NCBI GenBank assembly: GCA_003446775.1
Contig: DMCH01000168.1
Location: 17,322-51,671, forward strand
Length of the DNA stretch: 34,350 bases
From: Chloroflexota bacterium
Lineage (GTDB): Bacteria; Chloroflexota; Dormibacteria; Dormibacterales; Dormibacteraceae
Direction: 5' to 3'
This document shows, one piece after another, positions 14,600 through 22,300 of the stretch. Numbering within the stretch: position 1 is the stretch's first letter; each line of letters opens with the position of its first letter. The notes beneath the pieces were generated by a model. That model searched no databases. It saw only the letters and a list, made by a program, of their open reading frames with translations, and was not told the origin of the DNA. The position numbers were made by a program, and so were the translations under genes.

Positions 14600-16788
14600 G
14601 CCTCGACACGGTGGATTCCCGGCGGCTGAGGGAGGTCGCGCTGACGCCGGAGGAGTACCGCGTCATCGTCGAGAAGCTCAGGCGGCCGCCGAACGCGGTC
14701 GAGCTCGGGATGCTCGGGGTGCTCTGGTCGGAACACTGCTCATACAAGACGTCCAAGGCACTCCTTCGCCGGCTGCCCTCGACCGGCGAGGCGGTGCTGC
14801 AGGGACCGGGCGAGAATGCGGGCGCGGTCGAGATCGGGTCCGGCTGGGCCGCCGTGTTCAAGATCGAGTCGCACAACCATCCCTCCGCCATCGAGCCCTA
14901 TCAGGGCGCGGCGACTGGGGTCGGCGGCATCATCCGCGACGTCATCGCGATGGGAGCACGGCCCATCGCTCTGCTCGACTCGCTCCGCTTCGGCCCGCTG
15001 CCCGGTTCGCGCCATCACTTCGACGGAGTCGTGGCCGGCATCGGCGGCTACGGCAACTGCATCGGCATCCCGACCGTGGGCGGCGAGGTCTATTTCGACG
15101 AGTGCTACGCGAACAATCCGATCGTCAATGCGATGTGCGTCGGGCTGGTGCGACTCGATCGTTTGATGAGGGCCCGGGCAGAGGGCACGGGCAACAGCCT
15201 CATGCTGGTCGGCGCGGACACAGGCCGGGATGGTATCCACGGCGCTTCGTTCGCGTCGGTCGAGCTCGACGAGTCGAGCTCGGAGCGCCGCCCCGCGGTG
15301 CAGGTCGGCAACCCGTTCCTCGAGAAGTGCCTCCTCGAGGCGTGCATGGATCTCGCCCAGACCGATGCGGTGGTCGCGGTGCAGGATCTTGGAGCCGCCG
15401 GGCTGACGTCGTCGGTGGCGGAGTGCGCGGGTCGTGTTCCGGGCGCCGGCGCGCGCATCGACGTCTCGCTGGTCCCGCGGCGCGAGCGTGGCATGACGCC
15501 CTACGACGTGATGCTGTCGGAGTCGCAGGAACGGATGCTCGTGGTGGTCCAGCGCGGCCGCGAGTCCGAGGTCGAGCGCATCTTCTCGACCTGGGACCTG
15601 ACCTCGGCCGTGATCGGCGATGTGACTGACGACGGCCACCTGACGGTCTTCGACCAGACCCAGGTGGTGGCTCGACTGCCGATCGAGCTGCTCACCGACG
15701 GGGCGCCGCCTCGCCGGCTGGCGAGCGTTGCGCCCGATCCCGCGCCTTCGCTCCGCCTCGATTCGCTGCCGCCGCTGGTCGACCCTGGCGAATCGCTCCT
15801 GCGGCTGCTGGCGAGCCCCAACCTCTGCAGCCGCCGGCCGATCATCCGCCGTTACGACCACATGGTCGGCGACGCGACGGTGGTGGCGCCGGGTGGCGAT
15901 GCCGCCCTGCTGCGCATCAAGGGGACCCGCCTCGGGCTGGCGATGACGACGGACTGCAACGCGCGCTACTGCCACCTCGACCCCAACCTCGGCGCCCAGC
16001 ACGCGGTCGCCGAAGCCGCTCGCAACATCGTCGCCACCGGCGCGCGCCCGCTGGCCGTCACGGACTGCTTGAACCTCGCCAACCCCGACCGGCCGGAGGT
16101 CTACTGGGAGCTCGAGGAGACGATCGCCGGCCTTGCGCACGCCTGCCGCTCGCTGGAGTTGCCGATCGTGAGCGGAAACGTGAGCCTCTACAACGACTCC
16201 GCCGGCACCTCCGCCATCCATCCCACGCCCGTTGTGGGCATGATCGGCGTGATCGACGACTACTCGCACCGCCTGGAGGCGGGGCTGAAGCACGAGGGCG
16301 ACTTCGTGCTGCTGGTGGGGTCGAGCCTCAACGATCTCGGCGGCAGCGAGTACCTGAAAGTCGAGCACGGAACCGTGGCGGGTCGCCCGCCGGCGCTCGA
16401 TCTCGCCCGGGAAGCTGCCGTGAACAGGCTGATCCTCGCCGCCGCCAAGGCGGGCCAGCTTCGGTCCGCACACGATTGCGCGGACGGCGGCATGCTCGTC
16501 GCCCTCGCCGAGTGCTGCCTGCTGGGCGGCATGGGCGTGCGCTGTCCAGCGCTCCGTCCGGAGGCGCCCCTCCGCCTCGATGCCGCGTTTTTCGGCGAGA
16601 CGCCCGGGCGCTTCATCGTGAGCGTGGGGTCACGCGCGATGCCTGAGCTCCAGACCCTGGCGCGCCGGCACCACGTCGAAATCTCGCTGCTCGGCATGGC
16701 TGGCGGCGACACCGTCGAGTTCGAAGGCCAGTTCCGGCTGTCGCTCGACCAGATGCGTCAGGCTTGGGAAGGAGGCTTGCTCCACTAA
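14596..16788 (+). CDS. purL: phosphoribosylformylglycinamidine synthase subunit PurL
   Basis: Synthetase subunit of 730 residues, the small PurL type that works with PurS and PurQ. Landmarks are LGVLWSEHCSYKTSK with the conserved His, FKIESHNHPSAIEPYQGAATG, QDLGAAGLTSSVAE, a second AIR-synthase-like half beginning around RRPIIRRYDHMV, and DCLNLANPDRPE. The reading frame is open far upstream, but the GTG at 14596, overlapping the purQ stop, gives the family N-terminus. Its stop shares one base with the purF start (TAATG). Confidence 0.97.
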   Translation: MSLDTVDSRRLREVALTPEEYRVIVEKLRRPPNAVELGMLGVLWSEHCSYKTSKALLRRLPSTGEAVLQGPGENAGAVEIGSGWAAVFKIESHNHPSAIEPYQGAATGVGGIIRDVIAMGARPIALLDSLRFGPLPGSRHHFDGVVAGIGGYGNCIGIPTVGGEVYFDECYANNPIVNAMCVGLVRLDRLMRARAEGTGNSLMLVGADTGRDGIHGASFASVELDESSSERRPAVQVGNPFLEKCLLEACMDLAQTDAVVAVQDLGAAGLTSSVAECAGRVPGAGARIDVSLVPRRERGMTPYDVMLSESQERMLVVVQRGRESEVERIFSTWDLTSAVIGDVTDDGHLTVFDQTQVVARLPIELLTDGAPPRRLASVAPDPAPSLRLDSLPPLVDPGESLLRLLASPNLCSRRPIIRRYDHMVGDATVVAPGGDAALLRIKGTRLGLAMTTDCNARYCHLDPNLGAQHAVAEAARNIVATGARPLAVTDCLNLANPDRPEVYWELEETIAGLAHACRSLELPIVSGNVSLYNDSAGTSAIHPTPVVGMIGVIDDYSHRLEAGLKHEGDFVLLVGSSLNDLGGSEYLKVEHGTVAGRPPALDLAREAAVNRLILAAAKAGQLRSAHDCADGGMLVALAECCLLGGMGVRCPALRPEAPLRLDAAFFGETPGRFIVSVGSRAMPELQTLARRHHVEISLLGMAGGDTVEFEGQFRLSLDQMRQAWEGGLLH

Positions 16789-18233
16789 TGTGCGGGGTCT
16801 TCGGGATCTGCGCGGCCCGCGGGGTCGACGTCGCGAACATCACCTACTTCGGGATGTTCGCGCTTCAGCATCGCGGCCAGGAGTCGGCCGGCATCGCGGT
16901 CTCCGACGGCCACTCCGTGCGCGTTCATCGCGACATGGGCCTGGTCGCCCAGGTGTTCACGCCCGCCATCGTCAAGGAGATGGGCGAGGGGTCGATCATC
17001 GCTCTGGGCCACACGCGGTACTCGACGACCGGGTCGAGCCGCGCCGAGAACGCGCACCCGCTTCCGTTCCATCATCCCCAGCTCGGGCCCGGCGCCATCG
17101 CGCACAACGGCAATCTTCTGAACGCCGAAGCGCTGCGCCTCCAGCTCGAAGAGGAGGGCGCGACGTTTGACAGCGGCCTCGACACCGAAGTCATGGCCCG
17201 CCTTATCGAGCACACCCACGGCCGCACCTGGGAAGAGGTGATCCGCAAGACGTTCGCCCGCGTGGTCGGAGCGTACTCGTGCGGGATCATCACACCCACA
17301 CAGCTCATCGCTCTACGCGACCCTTACGGGTTCCGGCCGCTGTGCATCGGCTACATCCCGCTGCCCGGCCAGCCCGCGCATGTCGTGGCGTCGGAAACGT
17401 GCGCGCTCGACACCGTCAACGCGACCTTCGTGCGCGAGGTGCAGCCGGGAGAGATGGTGGTGATGGACGAGCACGGTGTGCACAACCTCACCTTCCAGAC
17501 CTCGAACAAGCACGCGATGTGCGTTTTCGAATTCATCTACTTTGCCCGCCCGGACTCCATCCTCAAGAACTGCGAGTTGGAGGAGGCGCGCATCCGGATG
17601 GGCAACGAGCTGGCCAAAGAAGCTCCTGTCGAGGCGGACATGGTGATCGCATTCCCCGACTCGGGAACGCCGGCGGCCATCGGCTATGCCGAAGCCTCGG
17701 GCATCCCGTTTCGCGAAGGGCTGATGAAGAGCCGCTACATCAATCGCACTTTCATCCAGCCGGACCAGTCGCTGCGAGAGGCGGGCGTGATGCTCAAGCT
17801 CAACGCGCTGCCCCGGTCGATCAAAGGCAAGCGCGTGATCGCGGTCGACGACTCCATCGTTCGCGGCACGACATCGCGCAAGATCATCGAGCGCCTGAGG
17901 GCCGCGGGTGCGAGCGAGATCCATATGCGCATCTCGAGCCCGCCGATGCGCTTCCCGTGCTTCATGGGCGTCGACATCGGCTCGACCAAGGAATTGATCG
18001 CGGCCGGTCGGACTGTCGACCAGGTGCGCGAGCACATCGGCGCCGACAGCCTGGCCTACCTGTCAATTCCCGGCCTGATGCGGGCGATCGGTCGCGGCAC
18101 GTCCGAGCAGTTCTGCCGCGCGTGCTTCGACGGTTCCTATCCGGTGCCGGTTCCGCAGCAGTTGGAGATGGACAAGATGCAATTCGAGCCGGCACTTATC
18201 CCGGACCCTGTTCTGCTGAACCCCAAGTCCTGA
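16788..18233 (+). CDS. purF: amidophosphoribosyltransferase, Fe-S type
   Basis: First committed enzyme of purine synthesis, making phosphoribosylamine from PRPP and glutamine; 481 residues. ATG 16788 is chosen because Cys2 must become the N-terminal nucleophile after Met removal (MCGVFGICA); AAGGAGG at 16769-16775 precedes it. The class II amidotransferase domain spans about 1-230. The phosphoribosyltransferase domain holds the PRPP motif VIAVDDSIVRGTT. The four cysteines that bind a 4Fe-4S cluster in the Bacillus enzyme have counterparts in MCVFEFIYFARPDS, RFPCFMG and FCRACF. The enzyme is therefore predicted to carry a cluster. It is translationally coupled to purL and purM. Confidence 0.97.
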   Translation: MCGVFGICAARGVDVANITYFGMFALQHRGQESAGIAVSDGHSVRVHRDMGLVAQVFTPAIVKEMGEGSIIALGHTRYSTTGSSRAENAHPLPFHHPQLGPGAIAHNGNLLNAEALRLQLEEEGATFDSGLDTEVMARLIEHTHGRTWEEVIRKTFARVVGAYSCGIITPTQLIALRDPYGFRPLCIGYIPLPGQPAHVVASETCALDTVNATFVREVQPGEMVVMDEHGVHNLTFQTSNKHAMCVFEFIYFARPDSILKNCELEEARIRMGNELAKEAPVEADMVIAFPDSGTPAAIGYAEASGIPFREGLMKSRYINRTFIQPDQSLREAGVMLKLNALPRSIKGKRVIAVDDSIVRGTTSRKIIERLRAAGASEIHMRISSPPMRFPCFMGVDIGSTKELIAAGRTVDQVREHIGADSLAYLSIPGLMRAIGRGTSEQFCRACFDGSYPVPVPQQLEMDKMQFEPALIPDPVLLNPKS

Positions 18234-19213
18234 TGGCCGGCGAGGGCCTGTCGTACGCTGCCGCCGGCGTCGACATAGAGGCGTACGAGCGGGTCCTCGA
18301 GCGGGTCAAGCCTCTGATCAGGGCCACCCACAGCGAGGATGTGGCCCTTGGCGTGGGGCCGTTCGCTGGGCTCTTTAAGCTCCCAGGCGGCGGGCACCTG
18401 GCGGCCAGCGCGGATGGGGTCGGAACGAAGATCAAAGTCGCGATCGCCGCCTCTTCGCATCGCGGCATCGGCACCGACCTCGTCAACCACTGCGTGAACG
18501 ACATCGCGACGGCCGGGGCACGGCCGCTCTTCCTGCTCGACTATTTCGCCACTGGCAAGCTGGACCCCGAGGTCTTCACGCAGATCATCGAAGGGATCAC
18601 GGCCGCGTGCCGCGAAGCGGGATGCGCCCTGCTCGGCGGCGAGACCGCGGAGATGCCCGGCGTCTACGCGCTCGGTGACTACGACCTCGCCGGCTTCATC
18701 GTCGGTATGGTCGAATCCGGGCTCATACGAGACCCGAAGGCCATCCGCGCCGGCGACGTGCTGATCGGCTTGCCTTCCAGCGGCCTTCACACGAACGGCT
18801 TCTCGCTGGTGCGCAAGGTGTTCGAGGACGAGCCGCTGAGCCGCGTGTTTCCTGAGCTTGGGCGCCCGCTGGGCGAAGAGCTGCTCGAACCCCACCGTTC
18901 GTACCTTCTGGAGCTCGGTTCGATCGCATGGAAAGGCGCCGCGCACATCACCGGCGGGGGCGTCCTCGGCAACCTGCCGCGCTGCCTGCCCGCGGGGCTG
19001 GGCGCGCGCCTGGGTCGCCGTTCCTGGGAGGAGCCGCCGATCTTCGCCCTGGTCCAAAAGCGCGGCCGGATCTCGGACGACGAGATGTTCGGCACGTTCA
19101 ACATGGGGCTCGGGATGATCCTGGTCGTCGATCGAGACGAGGTCCCGCGCAGCGCGCAGGTGGTCGGTGAGGTGGTCCCGCACACGGGCGGAGAACGCGT
19201 GGTGATCAGCTGA
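18233..19213 (+). CDS. purM: phosphoribosylformylglycinamidine cyclo-ligase (AIR synthetase)
   Basis: Closes the imidazole ring of FGAM with ATP, giving AIR; 326 residues. The start MAGEGLSYAAAGVDI at ATG 18233, overlapping the purF stop (TGATG), matches the family. Other motifs are SADGVGTKIKVA, HCVNDIATAGARPLFLLDYFA, LLGGETAEMPGVY and HITGGGVLGNLPR. The next gene is separated by an 82-base gap filled with the second hairpin element. Confidence 0.97.
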   Translation: MAGEGLSYAAAGVDIEAYERVLERVKPLIRATHSEDVALGVGPFAGLFKLPGGGHLAASADGVGTKIKVAIAASSHRGIGTDLVNHCVNDIATAGARPLFLLDYFATGKLDPEVFTQIIEGITAACREAGCALLGGETAEMPGVYALGDYDLAGFIVGMVESGLIRDPKAIRAGDVLIGLPSSGLHTNGFSLVRKVFEDEPLSRVFPELGRPLGEELLEPHRSYLLELGSIAWKGAAHITGGGVLGNLPRCLPAGLGARLGRRSWEEPPIFALVQKRGRISDDEMFGTFNMGLGMILVVDRDEVPRSAQVVGEVVPHTGGERVVIS

Positions 19214-19303
19214 AACTTCACCCCACAAAATCTGCGAAATTGCCCACCCCACGAAATCTGGCGATTTCGCGGGGGCCCCGGTTGCGGGGACCCCGATGAA
19301 ACT
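19211..19303 (+). repeat. hairpin insertion element, second copy (purM-purN gap)
   Basis: The hairpin arms CCCCACGAAATC (19247-19258) and GATTTCGCGGGG (19263-19274) are identical to those before purQ; the loop is TGGC. A degenerate half copy, CCCCACAAAATC, lies at 19221-19232. TGAAACT flanks the gap at 19211-19217 and 19297-19303. An open frame runs from CTG 19210 (CTGA with the purM stop) to TGA 19297-19299, which overlaps the purN start (ATGA). Confidence 0.75.
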
Positions 19304-19871
19304 GGGAGTAGTCGTTTCGGGGCAGGGGTCCAACCTGCGCAATCTCATCGACCGCGGATTCGATGTCGCGGCCGTGGCCACGAACCGGCCGTCGTGCGGC
19401 GGGGCCGAATTGGCGCGGAGGCGGAAGATCCCACTGGGGGAGCTTTCGCTCAAACGCTTCTCGTCCGAGCAGGAACGCGACGCGGCCATGCGGGATTTCT
19501 TCAGGGCGCACAGCGTCGAGCTGGTCGTGGACGCGGGCTATGACCGCATCCATACGCGTCCCTTCCTGGAGGCATTCCAGGGCCGCATCGTCAACGTCCA
19601 CCCCTCGCTGCTGCCCGAGTTCGCCGGCGGGATGGATGCGGTCGAACAAGCGCTAAGCGGCGGGGCGGTCATGACCGGTGCGACGGTTCACCTCGTTACG
19701 GAAGACCTGGATGCGGGGCCGATCCTCGCTCAGGAGGCCGTGCCGGTCTTGAATGGCGATACCGTGGAGACCCTTCGCCGGCGCATCCACGAGGCGGAGT
19801 ACCGGATTCTTCCCACGGCCATCCGATTGCTGGAGGCGAGACTTGCCGAGAGCCCTGCTGTCGGTCAGTGA
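19296..19871 (+). CDS. purN: phosphoribosylglycinamide formyltransferase
   Basis: Transfers the formyl group of 10-formyltetrahydrofolate to GAR, step 3; 191 residues. Seen are the nucleotide-binding start VVVSGQGSNLRNLID, the catalytic Asn-x-His in IVNVHPSLLPEF, and the catalytic Asp in TEDLDAGPILAQ. The usual folate-loop AGFMRIL reads AGYDRIH here, a noticeable change near the cofactor site. ATG 19296 is preceded only by a weak GGGGA. The end overlaps purH by 29 bases. Confidence 0.92.
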   Translation: MKLGVVVSGQGSNLRNLIDRGFDVAAVATNRPSCGGAELARRRKIPLGELSLKRFSSEQERDAAMRDFFRAHSVELVVDAGYDRIHTRPFLEAFQGRIVNVHPSLLPEFAGGMDAVEQALSGGAVMTGATVHLVTEDLDAGPILAQEAVPVLNGDTVETLRRRIHEAEYRILPTAIRLLEARLAESPAVGQ

Positions 19872-21369
19872 CAAGACCGGGCTGACCGGGTTCGCGCGCG
19901 GTCTTCAGCGCCTGGGTTTCGAGCTTTACGCAACCGGCAACACGCTGAGCGCGATCCTCGAGGCGGCGATCGACGCGCACCCGATCACCGACCTGACCGG
20001 ATTTCCGGAGATGATGGACGGCCGCGTCAAAACGCTGCACCCCGGCGTGCACGCGGGCATCCTCGCGCGGCGCGACAGGCCGGCGCACATGGAGGCGCTC
20101 GCGGGCCTCGGGCTCAAGAGGATCGACCTGGTCTGCTGCAACCTCTACCCGTTCGTGGAAACGGTCAGCCGGCCGTCGGTTTCGTTCGAGGAGGCGGTGG
20201 AGCAGATCGACATCGGCGGCCCGGCGATGATCCGTGCCGCGGCGAAGAACCACGATGCGGTCGTGGTCGTGGTAAGACCCGAGCGATACACGGAGTTGCT
20301 CGCGGAGCTGCAGGGCGGAGGCCCCGACCTGGCGATGCGTCGCCGGCTGGCCGCCGAAGCTTATGCCCACACTGCCGCCTACGACTCCTGGATCGCGGCG
20401 TACCTGCGCGCAGCGGGGGATTCCGGATTTCCGCCGGAGCTGTCGCTCGCCGGCCAGCTCGTCGAGGCGCTCAAGTACGGCGAGAACGACCACCAGCGCG
20501 CAGCCTTCTACAGGTTCGGCCCGGACCCCGGCGGGCTCGGAGGCGCCAAGCAGCTTCAGGGCAAGGAGGCCGGCTTCAACAATCTCCAGGATGCGGACGC
20601 GGCCTTCAAGCTGGTGAGCGATTACGAGCGGCCGGCGGCAGCCATCATCAAGCACATGAACCCATGCGGCCTGGCGGTCGCCGAGGACATCGCCACCGCG
20701 TACCGGATGGCCTACGAATGCGACAAGGTGTCGGCATTCGGCGGGGTGGTCGCCGTCAACAGGCCGCTGGATCGCTCGACCGCGGAGCTGATCGTCCAGA
20801 TCGTCACGCACGTAGTGATCGCGCCTGCTGTTCTAGAAGAGGCCAATGAAGTCCTCGCGCGCCGCAAGGGGATGGTGGTGCTGGCCGCGCAGGCGCCCCG
20901 GCGTGGGCTGTTCGACTACGACGTGCGCACGGTTGCGGGGGGCTTTCTGGTGCAGGACTGGGATCGAGCCGCCTTCGACCGCTCCTCATGCATCGTGGTC
21001 ACGAAACGGCAGCCCACGGACCCGGAGTGGGAGCAGCTCGGACTCGCCTGGATCGCGGTGAAGCACGTGAAGTCCAATGCGATCGTCCTTTTCAACGAAT
21101 CCGCCGCGGTCGGCGTGGGCGCGGGGCAGATGTCACGCGTGGAGGCGGCACAGATCGCGATTTACCGGGCGGGCGATCGGGCGAAGGGCTCCGTGATGGC
21201 CTCGGACGCGTTCTTTCCGTTTCCAGACGGGCTGCAGGTCGGGATCGACGCCGGCGTCACGGCCGCCATCCAGCCCGGTGGCTCGGTGAAGGATGACGAG
21301 GTGATCGCGGCGGCCGACGCGGCCGGGATCGCGATGGTGCTGACGGGCCGGCGCCACTTCCGGCATTAA
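19843..21369 (+). CDS. purH: bifunctional AICAR formyltransferase / IMP cyclohydrolase
   Basis: Performs the last two steps to IMP; 508 residues. The IMP cyclohydrolase domain is N-terminal (ALLSVSDKTGL, TDLTGFPEMMDGRVKTLHPGVHAGILARR). The AICAR transformylase domain follows, with IIKHMNPCGLA and the C-terminal SDAFFPFPDG. The frame is open further upstream, but TTG 19843 places the start two residues before the conserved ALLSVSDK, and GGAGG at 19832-19836 lies six bases before it. It overlaps purN by 29 bases and shares one base with kynA (TAATG). Confidence 0.95.
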   Translation: MPRALLSVSDKTGLTGFARGLQRLGFELYATGNTLSAILEAAIDAHPITDLTGFPEMMDGRVKTLHPGVHAGILARRDRPAHMEALAGLGLKRIDLVCCNLYPFVETVSRPSVSFEEAVEQIDIGGPAMIRAAAKNHDAVVVVVRPERYTELLAELQGGGPDLAMRRRLAAEAYAHTAAYDSWIAAYLRAAGDSGFPPELSLAGQLVEALKYGENDHQRAAFYRFGPDPGGLGGAKQLQGKEAGFNNLQDADAAFKLVSDYERPAAAIIKHMNPCGLAVAEDIATAYRMAYECDKVSAFGGVVAVNRPLDRSTAELIVQIVTHVVIAPAVLEEANEVLARRKGMVVLAAQAPRRGLFDYDVRTVAGGFLVQDWDRAAFDRSSCIVVTKRQPTDPEWEQLGLAWIAVKHVKSNAIVLFNESAAVGVGAGQMSRVEAAQIAIYRAGDRAKGSVMASDAFFPFPDGLQVGIDAGVTAAIQPGGSVKDDEVIAAADAAGIAMVLTGRRHFRH

Positions 21370-22115
21370 TGAGCAGGCAGTTCGGTGAGGAAGGACGCAG
21401 GCTCTCATACGGCTCCTACCTCAGGCTGCTCGAGCTCCTGCAATTGCAGACGGGCCTCAGCGAGGAGCACGACGAGCTTCTGTTCATCGTCGCTCACCAG
21501 GCTTACGAGCTGTGGTTCAAGGTCGTGCTGCACGAGCTGTCGGGCGCCCGGTCACGGATCGAGGCCGACGACATCTTCTACGCCCGCCACCTCCTGCGCC
21601 GTGTGTACGTCATCGAGAAATTGCTGGTCGAGCAGATCGAGGTCCTCGAGACGATGTCGCCGCAGGACTTTCTCGCCTTTCGCTCGCAGCTCGCTCCCGC
21701 GAGCGGCTTTCAATCGGTGCAGTTCCGCGAGATCGAGTTCCTGTCGGGTCTGAAGGAGCCCGCCTACCTGGCGCGAGTCGAAGCGACCCCAGACGAGATG
21801 AACCGCCTGCGCAAACGCCTGGAGGAAGCATCGCTCGCGGACGCGTTCCGAGCGCTCGTCAAGCGCAGGGGCTCGCCGCAGCTGCGCGACATTTATATGG
21901 ATCGCGAGCGTCACGCTGACCTCTTCGACCTGTGCGAGGCGCTGCTCGACCACGACGAGACCTTCGCGCTCTGGCGCGCCCGCCACGTGCTCATGGTCGA
22001 GCGTCAGATCGGTGGCAAACCCGGGACGGGCGGCAGCAGCGGCGCCGAATACCTGAGGTCGACCCTCGACAAGCGCTTCTTCCCTGAGCTATGGGAGGTA
22101 CGGTCAGAGCTGTGA
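21369..22115 (+). CDS. kynA: tryptophan 2,3-dioxygenase
   Basis: Heme enzyme that opens the indole ring of tryptophan to N-formylkynurenine; 248 residues, close to the usual length of bacterial forms. FIVAHQAYELWFK near the N-terminus is the substrate/heme-pocket motif. The predicted proximal heme histidine is in RARHVLMVERQIG, and the C-terminal GTGGSSGAEYLRSTLDKRFFPELW is a family hallmark. It is an unexpected member of a purine operon: its ATG overlaps the purH stop and its stop overlaps the next gene (GTGA). No kynureninase or arylformamidase of a classic family is seen nearby. Confidence 0.95.
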   Translation: MSRQFGEEGRRLSYGSYLRLLELLQLQTGLSEEHDELLFIVAHQAYELWFKVVLHELSGARSRIEADDIFYARHLLRRVYVIEKLLVEQIEVLETMSPQDFLAFRSQLAPASGFQSVQFREIEFLSGLKEPAYLARVEATPDEMNRLRKRLEEASLADAFRALVKRRGSPQLRDIYMDRERHADLFDLCEALLDHDETFALWRARHVLMVERQIGGKPGTGGSSGAEYLRSTLDKRFFPELWEVRSEL

Positions 22116-22300
22116 AGGCCGGGTTTGCCGGCGAGCGGCCGGAGCACCACATGAAGAAGGCGCCGGCGGAGCACCCACGGGTGACGTGCGGCACCTGCCG
22201 GATGTTCGACGGCACGGCCTGGTGCCGGCACTGGAACTTCCACACCACATCCGAATCGCCGCCGTGCCGTTTCTACAAGAAGAAGGAGGGCGTCGCATGA
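22112..22300 (+). CDS. small four-cysteine protein, unknown function
   Basis: A 62-residue basic protein with four cysteines spaced C-x2-C-x8-C-x13-C: TCGTC, then WCRHW, then PPCRFYKKK at the end. The pattern suggests a small metal- or Fe-S-binding fold, but I do not recognise a named family. The GTG 22112 start overlaps the kynA stop (GTGA) and the TGA overlaps the next start (ATGA), so it is locked into the operon and likely real. An upstream ATG at 22091 would add seven residues and overlap kynA more. A role as an electron carrier, or a partner of the dioxygenase or the hydrolase, is only a guess. Confidence 0.75.
   Translation: MKAGFAGERPEHHMKKAPAEHPRVTCGTCRMFDGTAWCRHWNFHTTSESPPCRFYKKKEGVA

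Noticed and set aside
14740..16473. 577-codon open frame on the minus strand inside purL
   Set aside because: Shadow of a GC-rich gene; the plus-strand product is full-length PurL and the antisense product is Arg/His/Asp-rich with no recognisable motif.
18233..19213. A longer purM start within purF (the frame is open back to 17279)
   Set aside because: The residues upstream of 18233 are a shadow of purF, and the TGATG junction gives the family N-terminus.
22186..22296. A longer N-terminus for the S9 hydrolase
   Set aside because: The upstream part is a shadow of the four-cysteine protein; the ATG at 22297 has AAGGAGG and an ATGA overlap.
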